Assembly (NCBI RefSeq): GCF_035046485.1 | Contig: NC_085138.1 | Coordinates: forward strand, 10,885,823 to 10,949,822 | DNA length: 64,000 nucleotides | Source of the DNA: Aedes albopictus | Lineage: Eukaryota > Arthropoda > Insecta > Diptera > Culicidae | Reading direction: 5' to 3' | Shown: positions 34,660 through 46,600 of the stretch, one piece after another | Position numbering within the stretch: the stretch's first letter is position 1 | Layout: each line of letters opens with the position of its first letter | Position numbers and translations under genes: made by a program | The notes under the pieces: model-generated | Told to the model about the DNA's origin: nothing | Databases searched by the model: none | The model's input: only the letters and a program-made list of their open reading frames with translations

Positions 34660-34991
34660 CCGTGTAGTACTTTCAAGGATTGTTCTGAAGATTTTAAAAG
34701 TATTTCTCTTGCAGATTTCTTTGAGATTTTATTGAAAAATTTTTACTTGAAAGGTTACAGATGATTTTTGATAGAGCTTCTTCAACAAATCCTTAAAGGA
34801 TTTCTTCAAAAAGATTCCTTCGGAAAGGCCTTTGATTATTCATACTGAAATTGCTTCAAGGATTTCTTTAGCAACTCCTTCAGTGATTTGTTCGGAAGTT
34901 GGATGGGTTCTTTCAGATTTTTTTTCCATGATACCTTCAGTAGTTTCATAGAAAATCCTTATGAAATTCCGCCATGAATTCTTTCTGATAA
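34660..34991 (-). repeat. Decayed 24-bp-type array, reverse orientation
   Basis: TTTCTTCAAAAAGATTCCTTC-like units run on the reverse strand relative to copies A and B and continue at 35699-35850 after the SINE. It is more diverged than either copy. Confidence 0.5.
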
Positions 34992-35014
34992 TCAAGAATT
35001 CTTCAAAAGGTTGA

Positions 35015-35675
35015 GCTTGAGCTTGAGCTTGAGCTTGATTGACCGCCCGTGGATGCTACTCCAGTATCGCCAGACCAGCTACACTCACACAAGGACCAAT
35101 GAGATAACTGCCGGGGACTAGCAGGCATCTTCAGTGTGTGAGCGTTGGTGATCTTCTATTTTTAGGCGACAATGGCGCCTGCCACGTCAGGTTGCAGGTC
35201 AATGTGGGGAAGGGGTAAGGAAGTGATGATTGCATTCGTTTGTATCCACATCTGGCCGAATATACCTCTGCGCCAGCACAAATTCATGCGGATGTTGGAG
35301 TGTTGGTGGGAATTGGTTGGCAGAAGGTTCACACATTGGTGTGTGGATACCAGGGGAAGGTGATAGAATTGTGTGTTTTTATTATTTTGAAGATGTGCGG
35401 CACAGTTCGCTTGATTGCATAACTTGTAGGCGTTTTCTAATAGGATTGTGACACTGTGCTGTGAAAGTTTTTTGGAAGGAAGGGAAACGGCTTTTTCAAC
35501 CCGTTTCTGTTCTAGCGACGGCTATGAACATGTTTATATACATGAGTTGTATATGTAGAGAGCAGAGAAAGTATATAGAAAGATACAAAGTAGGAGGAAG
35601 GGGCGGGCCAGGGATTGAACCCAGGACCTTCTGCATATAAATAAGAAGCGGTAGCCACTAGACCACCAAGCCCGT
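35015..35675 (-). mobile_element. Long tRNA-headed SINE, family 4, with (CAAGCT)n tail
   Basis: On the minus strand a tRNA-like head (A box TGGTCTAGTGG, B box GGGTTCAATCCC) is followed by about 570 bp of body and a 3' tail of AAGCTC repeats (seen on + as GAGCTTGAGCTT at 35015-35038). A 23-bp duplication beginning TCAAGAATTCTTC brackets it at 34992-35014 and 35676-35698. At 661 bp it is long for a SINE. No coding is visible. I cannot name the family. Confidence 0.8.
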
Positions 35676-35879
35676 TCAAGAATTCTTCAAAAGGTTGATT
35701 CACAAACTCCTCTCAGATTTTCATTGGAACTTACGCCTCATTTTTTTTTCCAGAAATATCTTTAGAATTTCTTTGAAGACTTCCTCCAATAATTCCATCA
35801 GGAATCCAGGAAGCAGGATTTGCTCACAAATTATTCTAAGGATTACTGTTCTTATGTGATCACCGCGCAATGTATGCTT

Positions 35880-36127
35880 ATTCTTCTGTATGGCTCTACG
35901 TTCCCACTGAAGCTTGGCCTGCCTCTCTCCAACTTAGTGTTCTTTGAGCACTTCCTCAGTTATTATTCGGAGGGCTAGCTTTGCATGATTTAGTATATTG
36001 TGAGGAAAGCACAATGATACAACATGCCCAGAGAGTCGAGAAAATTTTCCCGACCGGAACGGGAATCGAACCCACCGTCTCCGGATTGGCGATCCATAGT
36101 CCTAACCACTAGCGCAACTGGAGACCC
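35880..36127 (-). mobile_element. tRNA-headed SINE, family 1, diverged
   Basis: It shares head (ends GGAGAC on +) and body with 5589-5876 but is more diverged, and the tail is reduced to TTCTTC. No clean duplication found. Confidence 0.75.
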
Positions 36128-36231
36128 TCACACGCATACCTAATTAAATTGCATTGACTTTTCTCTGTGACTGATCGACTCAAACAACGTTTTATTCGTT
36201 ACGCATATCGGCTCATGTTTCCTCAGCTTTT

Positions 36232-36592
36232 ATCAGACTCTACATGCTGAATGCAACCGTTCAACTTTGTTTTGCCGCTATAATCGGTCACGCCCAATGC
36301 TCGTCAGATCACGCCCCACTTGGTCCGCATATAGTGCTCTCAGTGTTCCACGCCTTCTTATGCTAACCCAATCAGTAGCAAATACCAACATTGCAGGGCT
36401 GTTACCCGGCAATCTTGTAATATGCCCTGCCCACAGTATTTTTTCAGCTTTGATCACCTTCTGGATGCTGAGTTCGCATCGCAACCCAATGCAGCGAGCT
36501 CGTGGTTCATCCTGCTTCACCGTACCCCATTTTCCTGTACACCGCCGAAGTTCGTTCTTACAGGTCTCCTTCGAGCATGGTTCATGTCTCGT
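36232..36592 (-). pseudogene. RTE-like LINE, 3' part, left of hAT-like copy B
   Basis: The minus-strand frame (36520-36278) reads RCELSIQKVIKAEKILWAGH, the C-terminal RTE-type segment also present at 19938-20282 and 51880-52228. It joins the piece at 41886-43140 once copy B is ignored, so this is one LINE split by an insertion. Confidence 0.7.
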
Positions 36593-36600
36593 ATCTGCAG
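36593..36600. repeat. Target duplication, left (ATCTGCAG)
   Basis: The partner is ATCCGTAG at 41886-41893, 6 of 8 bases identical; one of the two differences is a C/T change at a CpG. The right version fits the nTnnnnAn preference recalled for Ac-like hAT elements. Confidence 0.55.
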
Positions 36601-37224
36601 TAGACCTGTGCGCCGACTATATTTTGCGCGGCGGCGGCGTGAGGGTCATTTTTGGCCGGCGGCGGCGGCGTCATCGGCGTCACGCCGGAAGCAGCTCTCG
36701 GCGGCAGCAGCGGCGGCGTGAATCGGCATGACCAAAATTTGACCATAATTTCAACATTGGCAAAGCAAAAAAGTTGTCATTACGTTCTATGGGCTTTTTC
36801 ATGACCATTGATGACATAAACTATTACATTAGAATGAATACCTTTTTTATTTCTGTTCGGCTCCGCACTGCCACCAGTGATTAGGCTTTTTTAACTTATT
36901 ATTTTATTTGGAAAAATCAGGCGTCACATATGGGCATAACAGACCCGAAATGATTTTTGGTTTTTACGTTGTTTACATTTTTGAAATTTTTGACAGCCTT
37001 AATACTATATTTGTTTATGGAGCAGACAAATATTTATAATATGAATGGAATATTGAGACATTACCGGTATCCCCAGTGTAATGCATGTTGCGTTATTCCA
37101 TTGCAAACGAAGGGCAATAAAATTTTGATTTTACTACAGTTTTTTATTTTGTTTTCTCAAAACCTTCAGAAGCTATCGAACTTGATAATTAAGTAACACT
37201 ATTTTCATTAAGCAATCCCCGAAT

Positions 37225-40200
37225 ATTTTCAGGGAGGAATTTTAGGAACTCCTGAAGAAAGTACTGAAGGAATCCATGAAGAAAATGGTGGACGTATCTC
37301 TGCAGGAGCTGCTGTATGAACCCCTGAAGAAACTTCTGCAGGTGTCTCTGGCGGTTCAAGAATCTCTTTTAGAGATCCATGCAGAAAATTCTGAAGAAAT
37401 CCCTGATTAAAGTTTTCGAGGAATTTCAAAAGAAAATCCAGGATGAAACTTCGAAAGAAATTCCAGGAGGATTCCTCAAATGAATTCAAGCAGGAATCCC
37501 AAGGGAATTACAGCTGGAGTTTACAAAGGAATTCCAGGAGAAATCCCCGATGGAATGCCAGCGGGAATTTCTAAAGATATTCCAGAAGGAATCCCCAAAG
37601 AATTTCTAGGACGAATCAACAAAAACTATCGAGAAGGAATCTCTAAAGGAATTCCAGGAGATATTCCTGAGAGAATACTAAGAGGAATTTTCGTAAGAAT
37701 TCTATGAAAAATCCCATAAAATATTCCAGCAGGAAACTCCGAAGTAATTCTAGGAAGAATCCCTAGAGGAATTCTAAGAGGAACACCCGGAGAAATTCCG
37801 TAAGAGATCCCCGTAGGAACTATAGGAGAATCTCCGAAGAAAATTGAAGAAGTTTCACCAAAGGAATCCCAAGAGGGAATTCCGAAGGAAATCCAGAAGG
37901 AATCCCCGACGAAATATCAGGAGAAATCTCCGAAGGAATTTTAGGAAAAATGCTCGAAGGAAGAACCCCTCAAGAGAAACCCCCGAAAAGCAATAAGAGG
38001 AATCCCCGAAAATACTCCAGCAGGAATCTTCGAAGAAATTCCCCGATAAAAATCACCGAAGGAATTCCAGGAGGAAACCCTGCAGGAATTCAAGGAGGAC
38101 TCCCAAAGGAATTTCAGGAGGAATCTTCGGAGAAATTCGAAGAGAAATCACCAATGGAATTTTATGAGGAAATTCCGCAAATCCTCGACAAAATATCAGG
38201 AGGAATCTCCGAATGAATTTTTGAAGGAATCTTCGAAGGAAGTCTAGAAGGAATCCTCGAAGAAATTACAGGAGAAATCCCAGAGGGCACCTCCGAAGGA
38301 ATTGCGGGAGGAAGCTCCGAAGGAATCACAAGCGGATTCCTCAAAGAGGAAACCCCGATGGAATACTGAGAGGAATCCCCATAGAAAGTCCAGGAGGAAT
38401 TTCCAAAGAATAATTCATGATGGATTCAAGATGGAATCCTCGAAGAAACTCTAGGAAGAATCTTCGAATATCAGGAGAAATTTCCGAAGGAATTCTAGGA
38501 AAATCACCGAAAACATTCAAGAAGGAAATCCCGAAGGAATTCCAGGAAGAATCCTGAAGTAATTCCATGAGGAATTTTTGAAGGAATTTCATGAAGAAAA
38601 TCCGAAGAAGATCTAAGAGGAATAACCAAAAGAATCCCAGGAGGAAACCCCGAAGGTATTCCAAGAGGCATCCACGACGGAATATCAACAGGAATCCTCG
38701 AAAAAATCCCAGGAGAATTTAATAAAGGGAGTCCAGGAGGAATCCCCAAAGAAATTCCAGGTTTTTTTTTTAAAGAAATTCGAGAAGAAATCATCTAAGT
38801 GTTTCTAGAAGGGACCAACGAAAAATATTCAGGAGAAATCCTCGTAGGAACTCCATGAGAAACCCCTGAAATATATCTAGGAGGATTTCCCGCAGAAATT
38901 CCAAGAGCAAAATCCGAAATAATTCCAGGAGGAATCCTCGAAGAAATTCGAAGAGTAATTCCCGTAGAAATTTCAGGAGGAATCCCCGACGGAGTATTAG
39001 GAGGAATCGCCGAAGAAATTTTAAGAGGAATTCTGGAAAAAAGTTCAGGAGCAATCCTCGAAGAACGTTCAGGAGGAATCCCCGAAAGAAGTCCAGCAGG
39101 AATACCCGACGGAATTCCTGGAAGAATTCCTTAAGGAATTCCAGGAGAAATCCCCGAAACATTTACAGGAGAAATATCTGAAGGAATCCCAGAGGGGACC
39201 CCTGAAGGAATTCTGGGAGTAATCTCCGAAAGATTTCCAAGCGGAATACTCGAAGGATTTTCAAGAGGAATCCCCACAGGAAGTCCAGGAACGAATTCCA
39301 GGAGGAATCCCCGAAGGAATTCTATGAGAAATCTATGAAGCACTTCCAGAAGGAAACCCCAAAGGAGTTCCAGGAGGACTCCTGAAAGAATTTCATGAGG
39401 AATCCCTGAAGCAAATCCAACAGGAATCTCCGAGCCGAAGGATTTCTAAGATAAATTATCAAAGAAATTCCAGGAGGAAACTCCGAAAAAATTTCAAGAG
39501 AGATTCACGTTAAAATATCTTGAGAAAGCCCCGAAATAAGATCAGGAGAAATTCATGAAGGATGTTCAGGAGTAATAGCTAAAGGAATTCCAGGAGGAAT
39601 TCCCAAAAAAAAATCCAGGAGACATTCCAGAATGAATTCTAGGAGGAATCCCCGAAGAGAGTCCAAGAGGAATCCCTAAATGAAGTGCAGGAGAAATCCC
39701 TGGAGGAATTCCATGAGGAATCTAGGAGGAATTTCTGAAAAATTCGAATAGGAATTACCAAAGAAATTCGAGGGAATATTAGTAGTAATCCCCGAAACAA
39801 TTTCAGGAGGAATCCTAGAAGGAAGTCTAGGAGAAAACCTCGAAAGAAAATCTAAGAAGAATCTCCGGAGGGATTCCTGAAAGAATTCCAGGATAAAGCC
39901 AGGAGGAATCCACGAAGGAAGTCCAGGGGAACCTCTGAAAATTTTCTAGGAAGAATCCCCAAAGAAATTACAGGAGAAATCCCTGCAGGGATTCCATGGG
40001 AATGCTCAATTGATTGATTGACTTGGCTGATTCGTCTCTTGTGAATTTTTGAAGGAATTCCGGTAGGAAGGATTTGCAGGAGGTATTCTCTAAAGAATTC
40101 CAGAAGGAAATTCTTGAGGAATTATTGAAGAAACTCCATGAAAGATCCCCCAAGAATACCCTGAAGATGTGCCTGAATTTAATCCTTAGGGAATACTTGA

Positions 40201-41640
40201 AAAAGCTCCTACAAGAAACCCTGAAGCAACTCCTGTAGGACTTCTTGAATGTGCTTCTGGAGAAATGATGTAACTCCTGGAGACATCCGTGAGTCTTCCT
40301 GGAAAAATCTCAATCTCAATCTATAATCTGAAAGAACCCCACGAGAGATCTCTGGAAGAACCTCTGGAAGAATTTCCGAAGGAACTTCTCGAGCAATCTA
40401 CTAAAAATATTCTGAAGGAATCTTGGAAAGAACTCTTATATGGGAATCTATATATATAAAAATGCAGTGGCATACGTGGGACCGTGCATAACTTGCGAAC
40501 GGAAGGTCCGATTCTAATCGTCTTAGTTTTGTTCTGTTAGTTTTCACCCAAGGAAGGTTTATGAGGCAAAAAACATGGAAAAATTGAGAGTTTTTAAAAA
40601 TCGATCTTACATACGTTTTGTGACCGGGGACTTAGTCTTGGATGGAGACTTAAAACGTCAAAAAACGCAGTAGGCTAGACAAGTTTGCCGGGGACAGCTA
40701 GTCCCTCTATAATCTACTGGGGTAATCCCTGAATTCTTCTGGAGGTATCTTTGGATCTTTGTATAAATTTCTCTGTAGAACTCCCTAAAAAACAATCTGG
40801 AGGAATCTCTGAAGAAACATCTGCAAGAATTCCTGAAACACCTGGAAGAATCTCTGATGGAATTCTTGGAAAGAACTCCTGTTGGAATTGTTAAAGATAG
40901 TTCAGAAGGAATCTCTGCAGGAACTAATTTCTAAAGACCTCCTGGAGGAATTTCTGAAGAAACTACTCACGGAATTTTTCTTCAGGTGGCATTTACGAAT
41001 CTTTAATGGGACTTCTGGAAGGATACCTGAACGAACTCCCGTTGAAATAGCTTAGGGAACTTCTGAAGGTATTCCCAATGAACACGTGGAGGCATCCCTG
41101 AATCCTCCTGGAGCTATTAGGGAAATCCCTGAAGAGAATCACTGGGAAATTCCTCAGAGATCACTGAAGGAACTTCTGGAGCAATTCTTGAAACAAAGTC
41201 CTGAAAGAAACTCTGAAAAATTTTCTTGAGGCATCCCCAAGGTATTCCAAGAGGAATCCCCGAAGGAATTTCTAGAGGGATTCTTGAACAAATTCCAAAA
41301 ATTTCTGGAAGATTCCCTGGAATCTTTAAGAAAACTCCTGGACTAGTTCCTAAAGAAACTCCTGTAGGAATTCCTTATGGAACTTCTGAAGAAATCCATG
41401 AAGGAACTTTCATACTAATCTGTGAAGGACCTCCCATGAGAATCCTTACAGAATATTCTGGACGAATCTTTGATGTATCTGTAAGAGGCATCCCTGAATT
41501 CTCCTGAAAGAATTTATGAAGGTACTACGAGATCTTCCTGAGAGAACTTCTGAAAAAAAAATCATCCTGAAGGATCTCTTGGAGGCACCACTGAATCTAT
41601 ATGAAAAAATCTCTGAAGAAACTTCTGGAGAGATGTGAAT
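37225..41640. repeat. 24-bp tandem repeat array, copy B
   Basis: It has the same 24-bp unit as 460-5550. Array edges also correspond to copy A: GAACTGCTGTATGAA-like at about 530 and GAGCTGCTGTATGAA at about 37306. The open frames fall in different places and strands from those of copy A, which argues against selection for a protein. Confidence 0.85.
40447..40701 (+). mobile_element. Non-autonomous Helitron, 255 bp
   Basis: It starts TCTATATATATAAAAATG and ends GCCGGGGACAGCTAG, the 5' TC and 3' CTAG ends of Helitrons. It lies between a host A and T with no target duplication, as Helitrons do. The surrounding array resumes on both sides. No Rep/helicase coding. Confidence 0.75.
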
Positions 41641-41885
41641 GTGTGTTCTGAGAGTTGAGAAATCATTTATTGTAATCAAACTCTTGTGATAATGATCGTG
41701 AGATTTTTTTTTATCTCAACTTGATGTAAACTTAATTTTGTTTGTGCACTGATCATCGGCGCGAAAAATGAAAATCAGCGGCGTGACAAACAGCGGCGTA
41801 TGGCGCACCGCCGATACCTTGGTCGGCGTCGGCGTGGGACAAAAATGTCGGCGGCGGCGGCGTGGCGCGGCGGCGCACAGGTCTA

Positions 41886-43140
41886 ATCCGTAGAGGTCCC
41901 CCGGTCTTATTAGCGATTTGTACATGGTGCATTTGGTGCGTGGGTAAATCTGTTTAGATCGCCGCTTCTTCTGAAGCCTGTAGTAGGCATGATTTCCACT
42001 GATGATGCGCCTTCGAATGGTACGACTGACATTGTTGTCAGCCGGGTGCACAGTTCTGCCACCATTCCAAATATTCTGGCGATAATGTCCATGTCGTCCG
42101 CAAAGTAGTTTTGCATACCATCCATCGTTGCTTTAATTAGTCTAGTAAGCTTCCTAGAAAAGCCGTGATCGTCCATGACTTTACGTAGCTCTGTGTAGTC
42201 GATACTGTCGTATGCCGCTTTGGAGTCGATGAACATGGGATGCGTTTGGACCTGATATTCACGGCATTTCTGGAAGATCTGCCGTACAGTAAAGATCGGG
42301 TCCGTTATTGACTGGCCGTCGATGAAGCCGGTTTGAATACTTCCCATGAACTCGTTCGTTTGGGTTACAGATGACGGAAGATGATCTGAAAAAAAAGAAG
42401 TTCTCACATTCCAAATGGTAGCCTTTGTTGTGAATGGAGCAGATAACCCCTTCCTTCCACTCCTCCGGTAGCTGTTCGGTTTCCCAGATCCTGACTATCG
42501 ATCGGTGCAGACAGGTGACCAACTTTTCAGAGCCCATTTTAATGAGTTCAGCTGCGATACCATCCTTACCAGCTGCAATATTGGTTTCAAGCTGGTAAAT
42601 GCGTGGGAGTTTACTCAATTTCGTCCTTCGCTGCATTGGCGTAATTGTTTCCTCAAGAATTCTGCGCGTATGCTTAGGCGACATCCAGTTGCTTCAGTCG
42701 TTCTAGGTTGAACCACGGCGATCGCCGGTACCGTACATTGTTGATAACGGAGAGTTTTAGACGCAGTTTGATCATCACCATGTTGTGGTCAGAGTTGATG
42801 TTAGCGTCAAGATAGATCTTGACGTCGATATGTCAAAGAAGTGCCGTCCGTCAATTAAAACGTGGTCGATTTGAGATTCCGTCTGCTGTGGTGATATCCA
42901 GGTTGTAACGATGAGGGAGACTGTGTTGAATAAATGTGCATGGCCATATTTCTTGGAAGCGGCGTTATCAATAAGTCGTTGGCCATTTCGTTCGTCAGCT
43001 TGTGGGCGTTGAACTTTCCAATCGTAATTGGTCCAAATTCACCCTCCTGGCCTACCTGAGCGTTTGGATCTCCTGTGTTGATTTTGACGTCGTGGCTTGG
43101 GTAGCGGTCGTACTCGCGTTCGAGCTGCATCTAGAATGCG
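41886..43140 (-). pseudogene. RTE-like LINE, endonuclease-to-RT part, internally deleted
   Basis: Minus-strand pieces in order: an endonuclease-side segment (about 43130-42855), AGKDGIAAELIKMG (near 42580), TGFIDGQSITDPIF and the motif A region with FIDSKAAYDSI (near 42240), then a deletion that joins MQNY directly to FADDMDIIAR (near 42100). Motif B is therefore missing. Frames shift several times. The remaining 3' part lies at 36232-36592. Confidence 0.75.
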
Positions 43141-44700
43141 TCCTTGTCATCATCAGTGCTTCTGGACTAGGAGGTGTCACTTTTATTATGCTGAAGTTGA
43201 AGATATTATAAAATTTCGAAATAGTTCTTAGAATTCAAACTTTAGGAAATTTATATAGAACATCGTCGAAAATTCAGACAGAAACTCCAGTACTGTTATG
43301 GCCAACGTTTTATTTCGAAACAGAAAAAGAACCACGAGATTTTTCGGAATTTTCATATTTCTTTCAGGAAATTCAGCTAGTGTAATTTTAAAATTGTTAT
43401 GTTACGTCATGACTTTTTCCTCAAATCCAACTAAATACAATTGACATTATACTATCGAAAGCTATACGACAAGTGGTAGGAGACTCAAATAAATGATGCA
43501 ACATGATATGCTTCGTTGACGAATGTTCGCTTTTTTTTTAAATTCACAAGTCCATGTGACTTTTGACAAACCCCCATCCTTCTTCGTGGACAAGATTGAA
43601 CTTTTCGAGATCTCGAATCCCCTCCATTTCAAACTGTTATAGCACGTGGACACGACGACCCCTTATCACGTTTTATGTAATTTATTTCATATCCGTACCG
43701 AATATCACGACTGAAGGTTTTAATTAACCTCTGCATTGGTTGAAGTCGTCGAGCCGATTCCAATGGGCAACCGCGCAGTCCGCTCCGGAAACATAGAACA
43801 CATTCGGTTAGCGATTATCGATGACGGGCATCCAAGCGAACGGGCATTTTCCAGCTTGCAATGAAACACTCTTATGGAGTGCGCCGCCGCCGTGTCGAAC
43901 AGAATGCTGAAATACACATCATTGAAAGTTGAGTGAGTGATGATGATACAGAGAGGGGCATGAATACCGCCATCGCTTACAAACTCGCTTATTACGCGCA
44001 CTTTGGTTGGGGCCCTCCAGGGATGGGTTTCCGGCAGAAGCTTAATTGATACACGCACCAGTTCGCTTTCGCGCTGCTGCTGTTCATCTCAATGACGACC
44101 GACCGACCGACCAAACGACCGACGAACTCGCAGCTGGCTCCAAATGTGGCGTTCGCGGTTGAATACATCTCGCTCGAAACCGATACCCGTGCGAATTAGT
44201 CCGCTCCGTGGATCCTGGCCCCGGTGTGTGGAATGGCTGGATCGTTGACTGTAGAGAAGAGAACGTGTGGGTAGGGTACTGGTATAGTGGATAACGATGA
44301 TGCTTCTGAATGGAGTGAAGCGACAACGAACGACGATGATGTGTAATGTACATTTGCTCTGATAATAACAATAATGGCACACATACGACGACGACACACT
44401 GAACAAGAACTGGTGTTGAGTACCATGGCGAATAATGCTTTATCAAATTATGAAATCCAATACGGTGCCTCTAATGGAGTGGTTATGCGATGTTGGGGCT
44501 GAAATTTGGCAATGTTGTATCCAGTTCTTAGAGTGAAATAGTAAAACAATGTGATGTCGTTATAGAGGTTTGTAGAATGGGAAATATGATTGAATTATGC
44601 TTAGATAATGAATTCCTTTGTGACATTCTTCTTCTACGACTCGGCGTAAGGTCCCAATTAAGAACAAGCCTGGTTTTTGTGTTAACTTACTTAATGGGCT
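43141..44700. other. Unassigned intergenic DNA
   Basis: 43.1-43.7 kb is AT-rich with nothing recognised. 43.7-44.45 kb is richer in GC, with GACCGACCGACCGACC at 44096-44111 and many CGA words. Frames on the minus strand lack known domains. It could belong to a regulatory or UTR region of an unseen gene. Confidence 0.35.
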
Positions 44701-44704
44701 GTAT

Positions 44705-44885
44705 GGGGCTGTCCATAAACCACGTGGTCATGAGGGGGGGGGGGGGGGGGGGTTCGGCCAATGACCATTTTGTATGGACGAATAAAAAATTTTGTAAGGA
44801 CTAATGACCACGCGGGGGGGGGGGGGGGGGTGGGGGGGGGTCGAGAAGTCCCAAAAAAATGACCACGTGGTTTATGGACAGCCCC
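44705..44885. mobile_element. 181-bp MITE with two long G runs
   Basis: The ends GGGGCTGTCCATAAACCACG and the complement CGTGGTTTATGGACAGCCCC are perfect. TAT (44702-44704, 44886-44888) may be the 3-bp duplication. Inside are G runs of about 19 (near 44736) and about 17 plus 9 (near 44814). Confidence 0.8.
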
Positions 44886-44929
44886 TATGTCCTTTGCTAG
44901 AAGCGCATTCTAGACACTGTTGTCATTAT

Positions 44930-45400
44930 GACTACAGCTAGCTTGAGGAGGTTGAGCAGGCCCCAAGGCGAGGTGAACTTTCACTTTACGCTATTAATGT
45001 CAGGCCATGGCTTCTTTGGGTAGTATTTGAACAGGTTCGGACATGCAGGCTCTCCCGCATGTCCGGAGTGCGGATGTTGTGAAGAGACCACGAAGCATGT
45101 GCTCTTTGAATGCCAACGCTGCGTGAAGCAAAGTTCAGGAGTGCAGGAGATATGCGGTAGAGCCCGAGGTAGCGCCATCACTTCGGACAACACTGTTTTA
45201 AGGATATGTTAAAGGAATCCATTACTTCCATGGTCCTCCCACCCAGGAGCTTGAGGCCAACGGGTAGTCTGTATAACTAGCCAGAATCCAATCTTCCAGT
45301 GAAGAGGGAACTACTTAAGGCGGTAGTTGGAAGAACGCTTACCAAAAGAGAGTACGTATTCATGTATGGTCCCCCCTTCTCGAAGATATCCCGGCTTCAG
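44930..45400 (+). pseudogene. R1-clade LINE 3' fragment with C-terminal zinc-finger motif
   Basis: The frame from 45027 carries CPECGCC and HVLFEC, the cysteine/histidine motif after the RT of R1-type LINEs. It is homologous to 49860-50320, and the 3' leaders also match (ACTACTTAAGGCGGTAGTTG here; AACAACTTAAGGCGGTAGCC there). Only the last part of the element is present. Confidence 0.65.
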
Positions 45401-45506
45401 CTCCCTGTTATGTAACTCCGAACTCTACCTCCTAGTTGGAACTGTCCCGGGATACGAGCAACCTTATGGAAATCGGGTAACCAACTCTGGTGGGAACTTT
45501 GGTCGT

Positions 45507-46600
45507 ATTCAGACTGAGACGGCGGGTTTGTTTCGAAGGCTTTCAGGTCAGCTCGCAACCAAATAATTATTTTTGGTTTTTTAACTCTTATACAGAGTCC
45601 TTCAGTATCTTCTTCTCCTGCTCGGGTTTGAACTCTTTTCTTCTGAAATGCTTAACACGCATTGTGAAATACCACATCCGTGATGTTTATCTAGACAACG
45701 TGCCTCTTTATGATGTGAACCAACAACTTACCAATCTGGAAAGTCCACTATGACTTTTTTTTCCTAAAGTTATTGAGAAAGCATTTACTCAGTCAAAAAC
45801 AATCTTGCCAGGTTGATTTCTATGATATCAAGGGTGCTTTTGACAACGTGTCTTTCGATGCCATATTGGAAGCCGCACGGGGTCATGGTATAACTCCTAT
45901 GATTTCCTATTAGGTATACCAAATGCTCAAAAACAGACATCTCTTCTCGACATTGCGTCACACAGCAATTGGGAAATTGAGTGTTTGTGGATGCCCCCAA
46001 GGGGGAGTCCTGTCACCGCTTTTGTGGAATCTCGTAGCAGATACGTCTGATGTCGTGGAAAAAGGGCGAAATGATAACGGCCATCGCCAAAGGACGTGCT
46101 TAATGGCGTTTCTTCAACTCCCATGGGAGCCTTTGAAGTTCTCTTTAACGATGCCTTACTACACATTCATCTTAAACAAGAAGTTCTTTCTTGCAATTAC
46201 CGTCTACGGGTACTCGGTCTACTAGACGAAACTCCTGGGCACCGTAGATCAACACACACCTGCTTGCCGAACTTGTCGAACTCAAATCGAGGAGCTGAAT
46301 TCAGCAAATGCTGTTCACTTTGTGTGGGTACTAGGCCATTCTTCCATCGCTGGAAATGAATTGGCTGATAAGTCAGCTCGCACTGGAGCATTACATAGCT
46401 TCATTGACCCTAAGTCAGCTATTCCGGTATCCAAGTGTTGGGTAAAGCTCCAGATTGACACCTGATCTGCCACTCAGCACAAACAATACTGAAATAGTTT
46501 GGAGTCATGTCGTCCAACGGAATTGTAAAGTACTAATCTGAGCCATTTTCAAGGCCGCAAAGTATCTTACAAACCTGTCAAAGCAGAATTGCAGCAGGGC
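45507..46600 (+). pseudogene. Lian-like LINE relic with internal deletions
   Basis: Segments match the LINE at 11438-16167 in order: about 12940-12970, then 13520-13960 (including GCPQGGVLSPLLWNLVADT), then 14390-14625, then 15340-15660 (with the GHSSIAGNELAD-type RNase H word near 46350). Each gap is an internal deletion, so the RT FADD box is lost. Point changes and stops are frequent. It is clearly older than the 11-16 kb copy. Confidence 0.8.

Larger units (their letters stand above)
36601..41885. mobile_element. Giant hAT-like non-autonomous element, copy B (complete, 5285 bp)
   Basis: Perfect 15-bp inverted ends TAGACCTGTGCGCCG / CGGCGCACAGGTCTA bracket GC-rich terminal zones of GGCGGC and GGCGTGAC words. 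Inside are AT-rich spacers (36720-37220, 41640-41750) and about 4.4 kb of 24-bp tandem repeats. The flanking 8-bp duplication has two mismatches. No transposase is seen; the longest frames are repeat translations. It interrupts an RTE LINE and carries a Helitron at 40447-40701. Confidence 0.8.

Noticed and set aside
38791..39162. Hydrophobic LEFLRGFL-repeat frame as a membrane protein
   Set aside because: It is the antisense reading of the same 24-bp array with no unique sequence.
41716..42051. Frame at the right end of copy B as an element-encoded protein
   Set aside because: It fuses RTE LINE remnant sequence with the GC-rich terminal repeat across the insertion junction.
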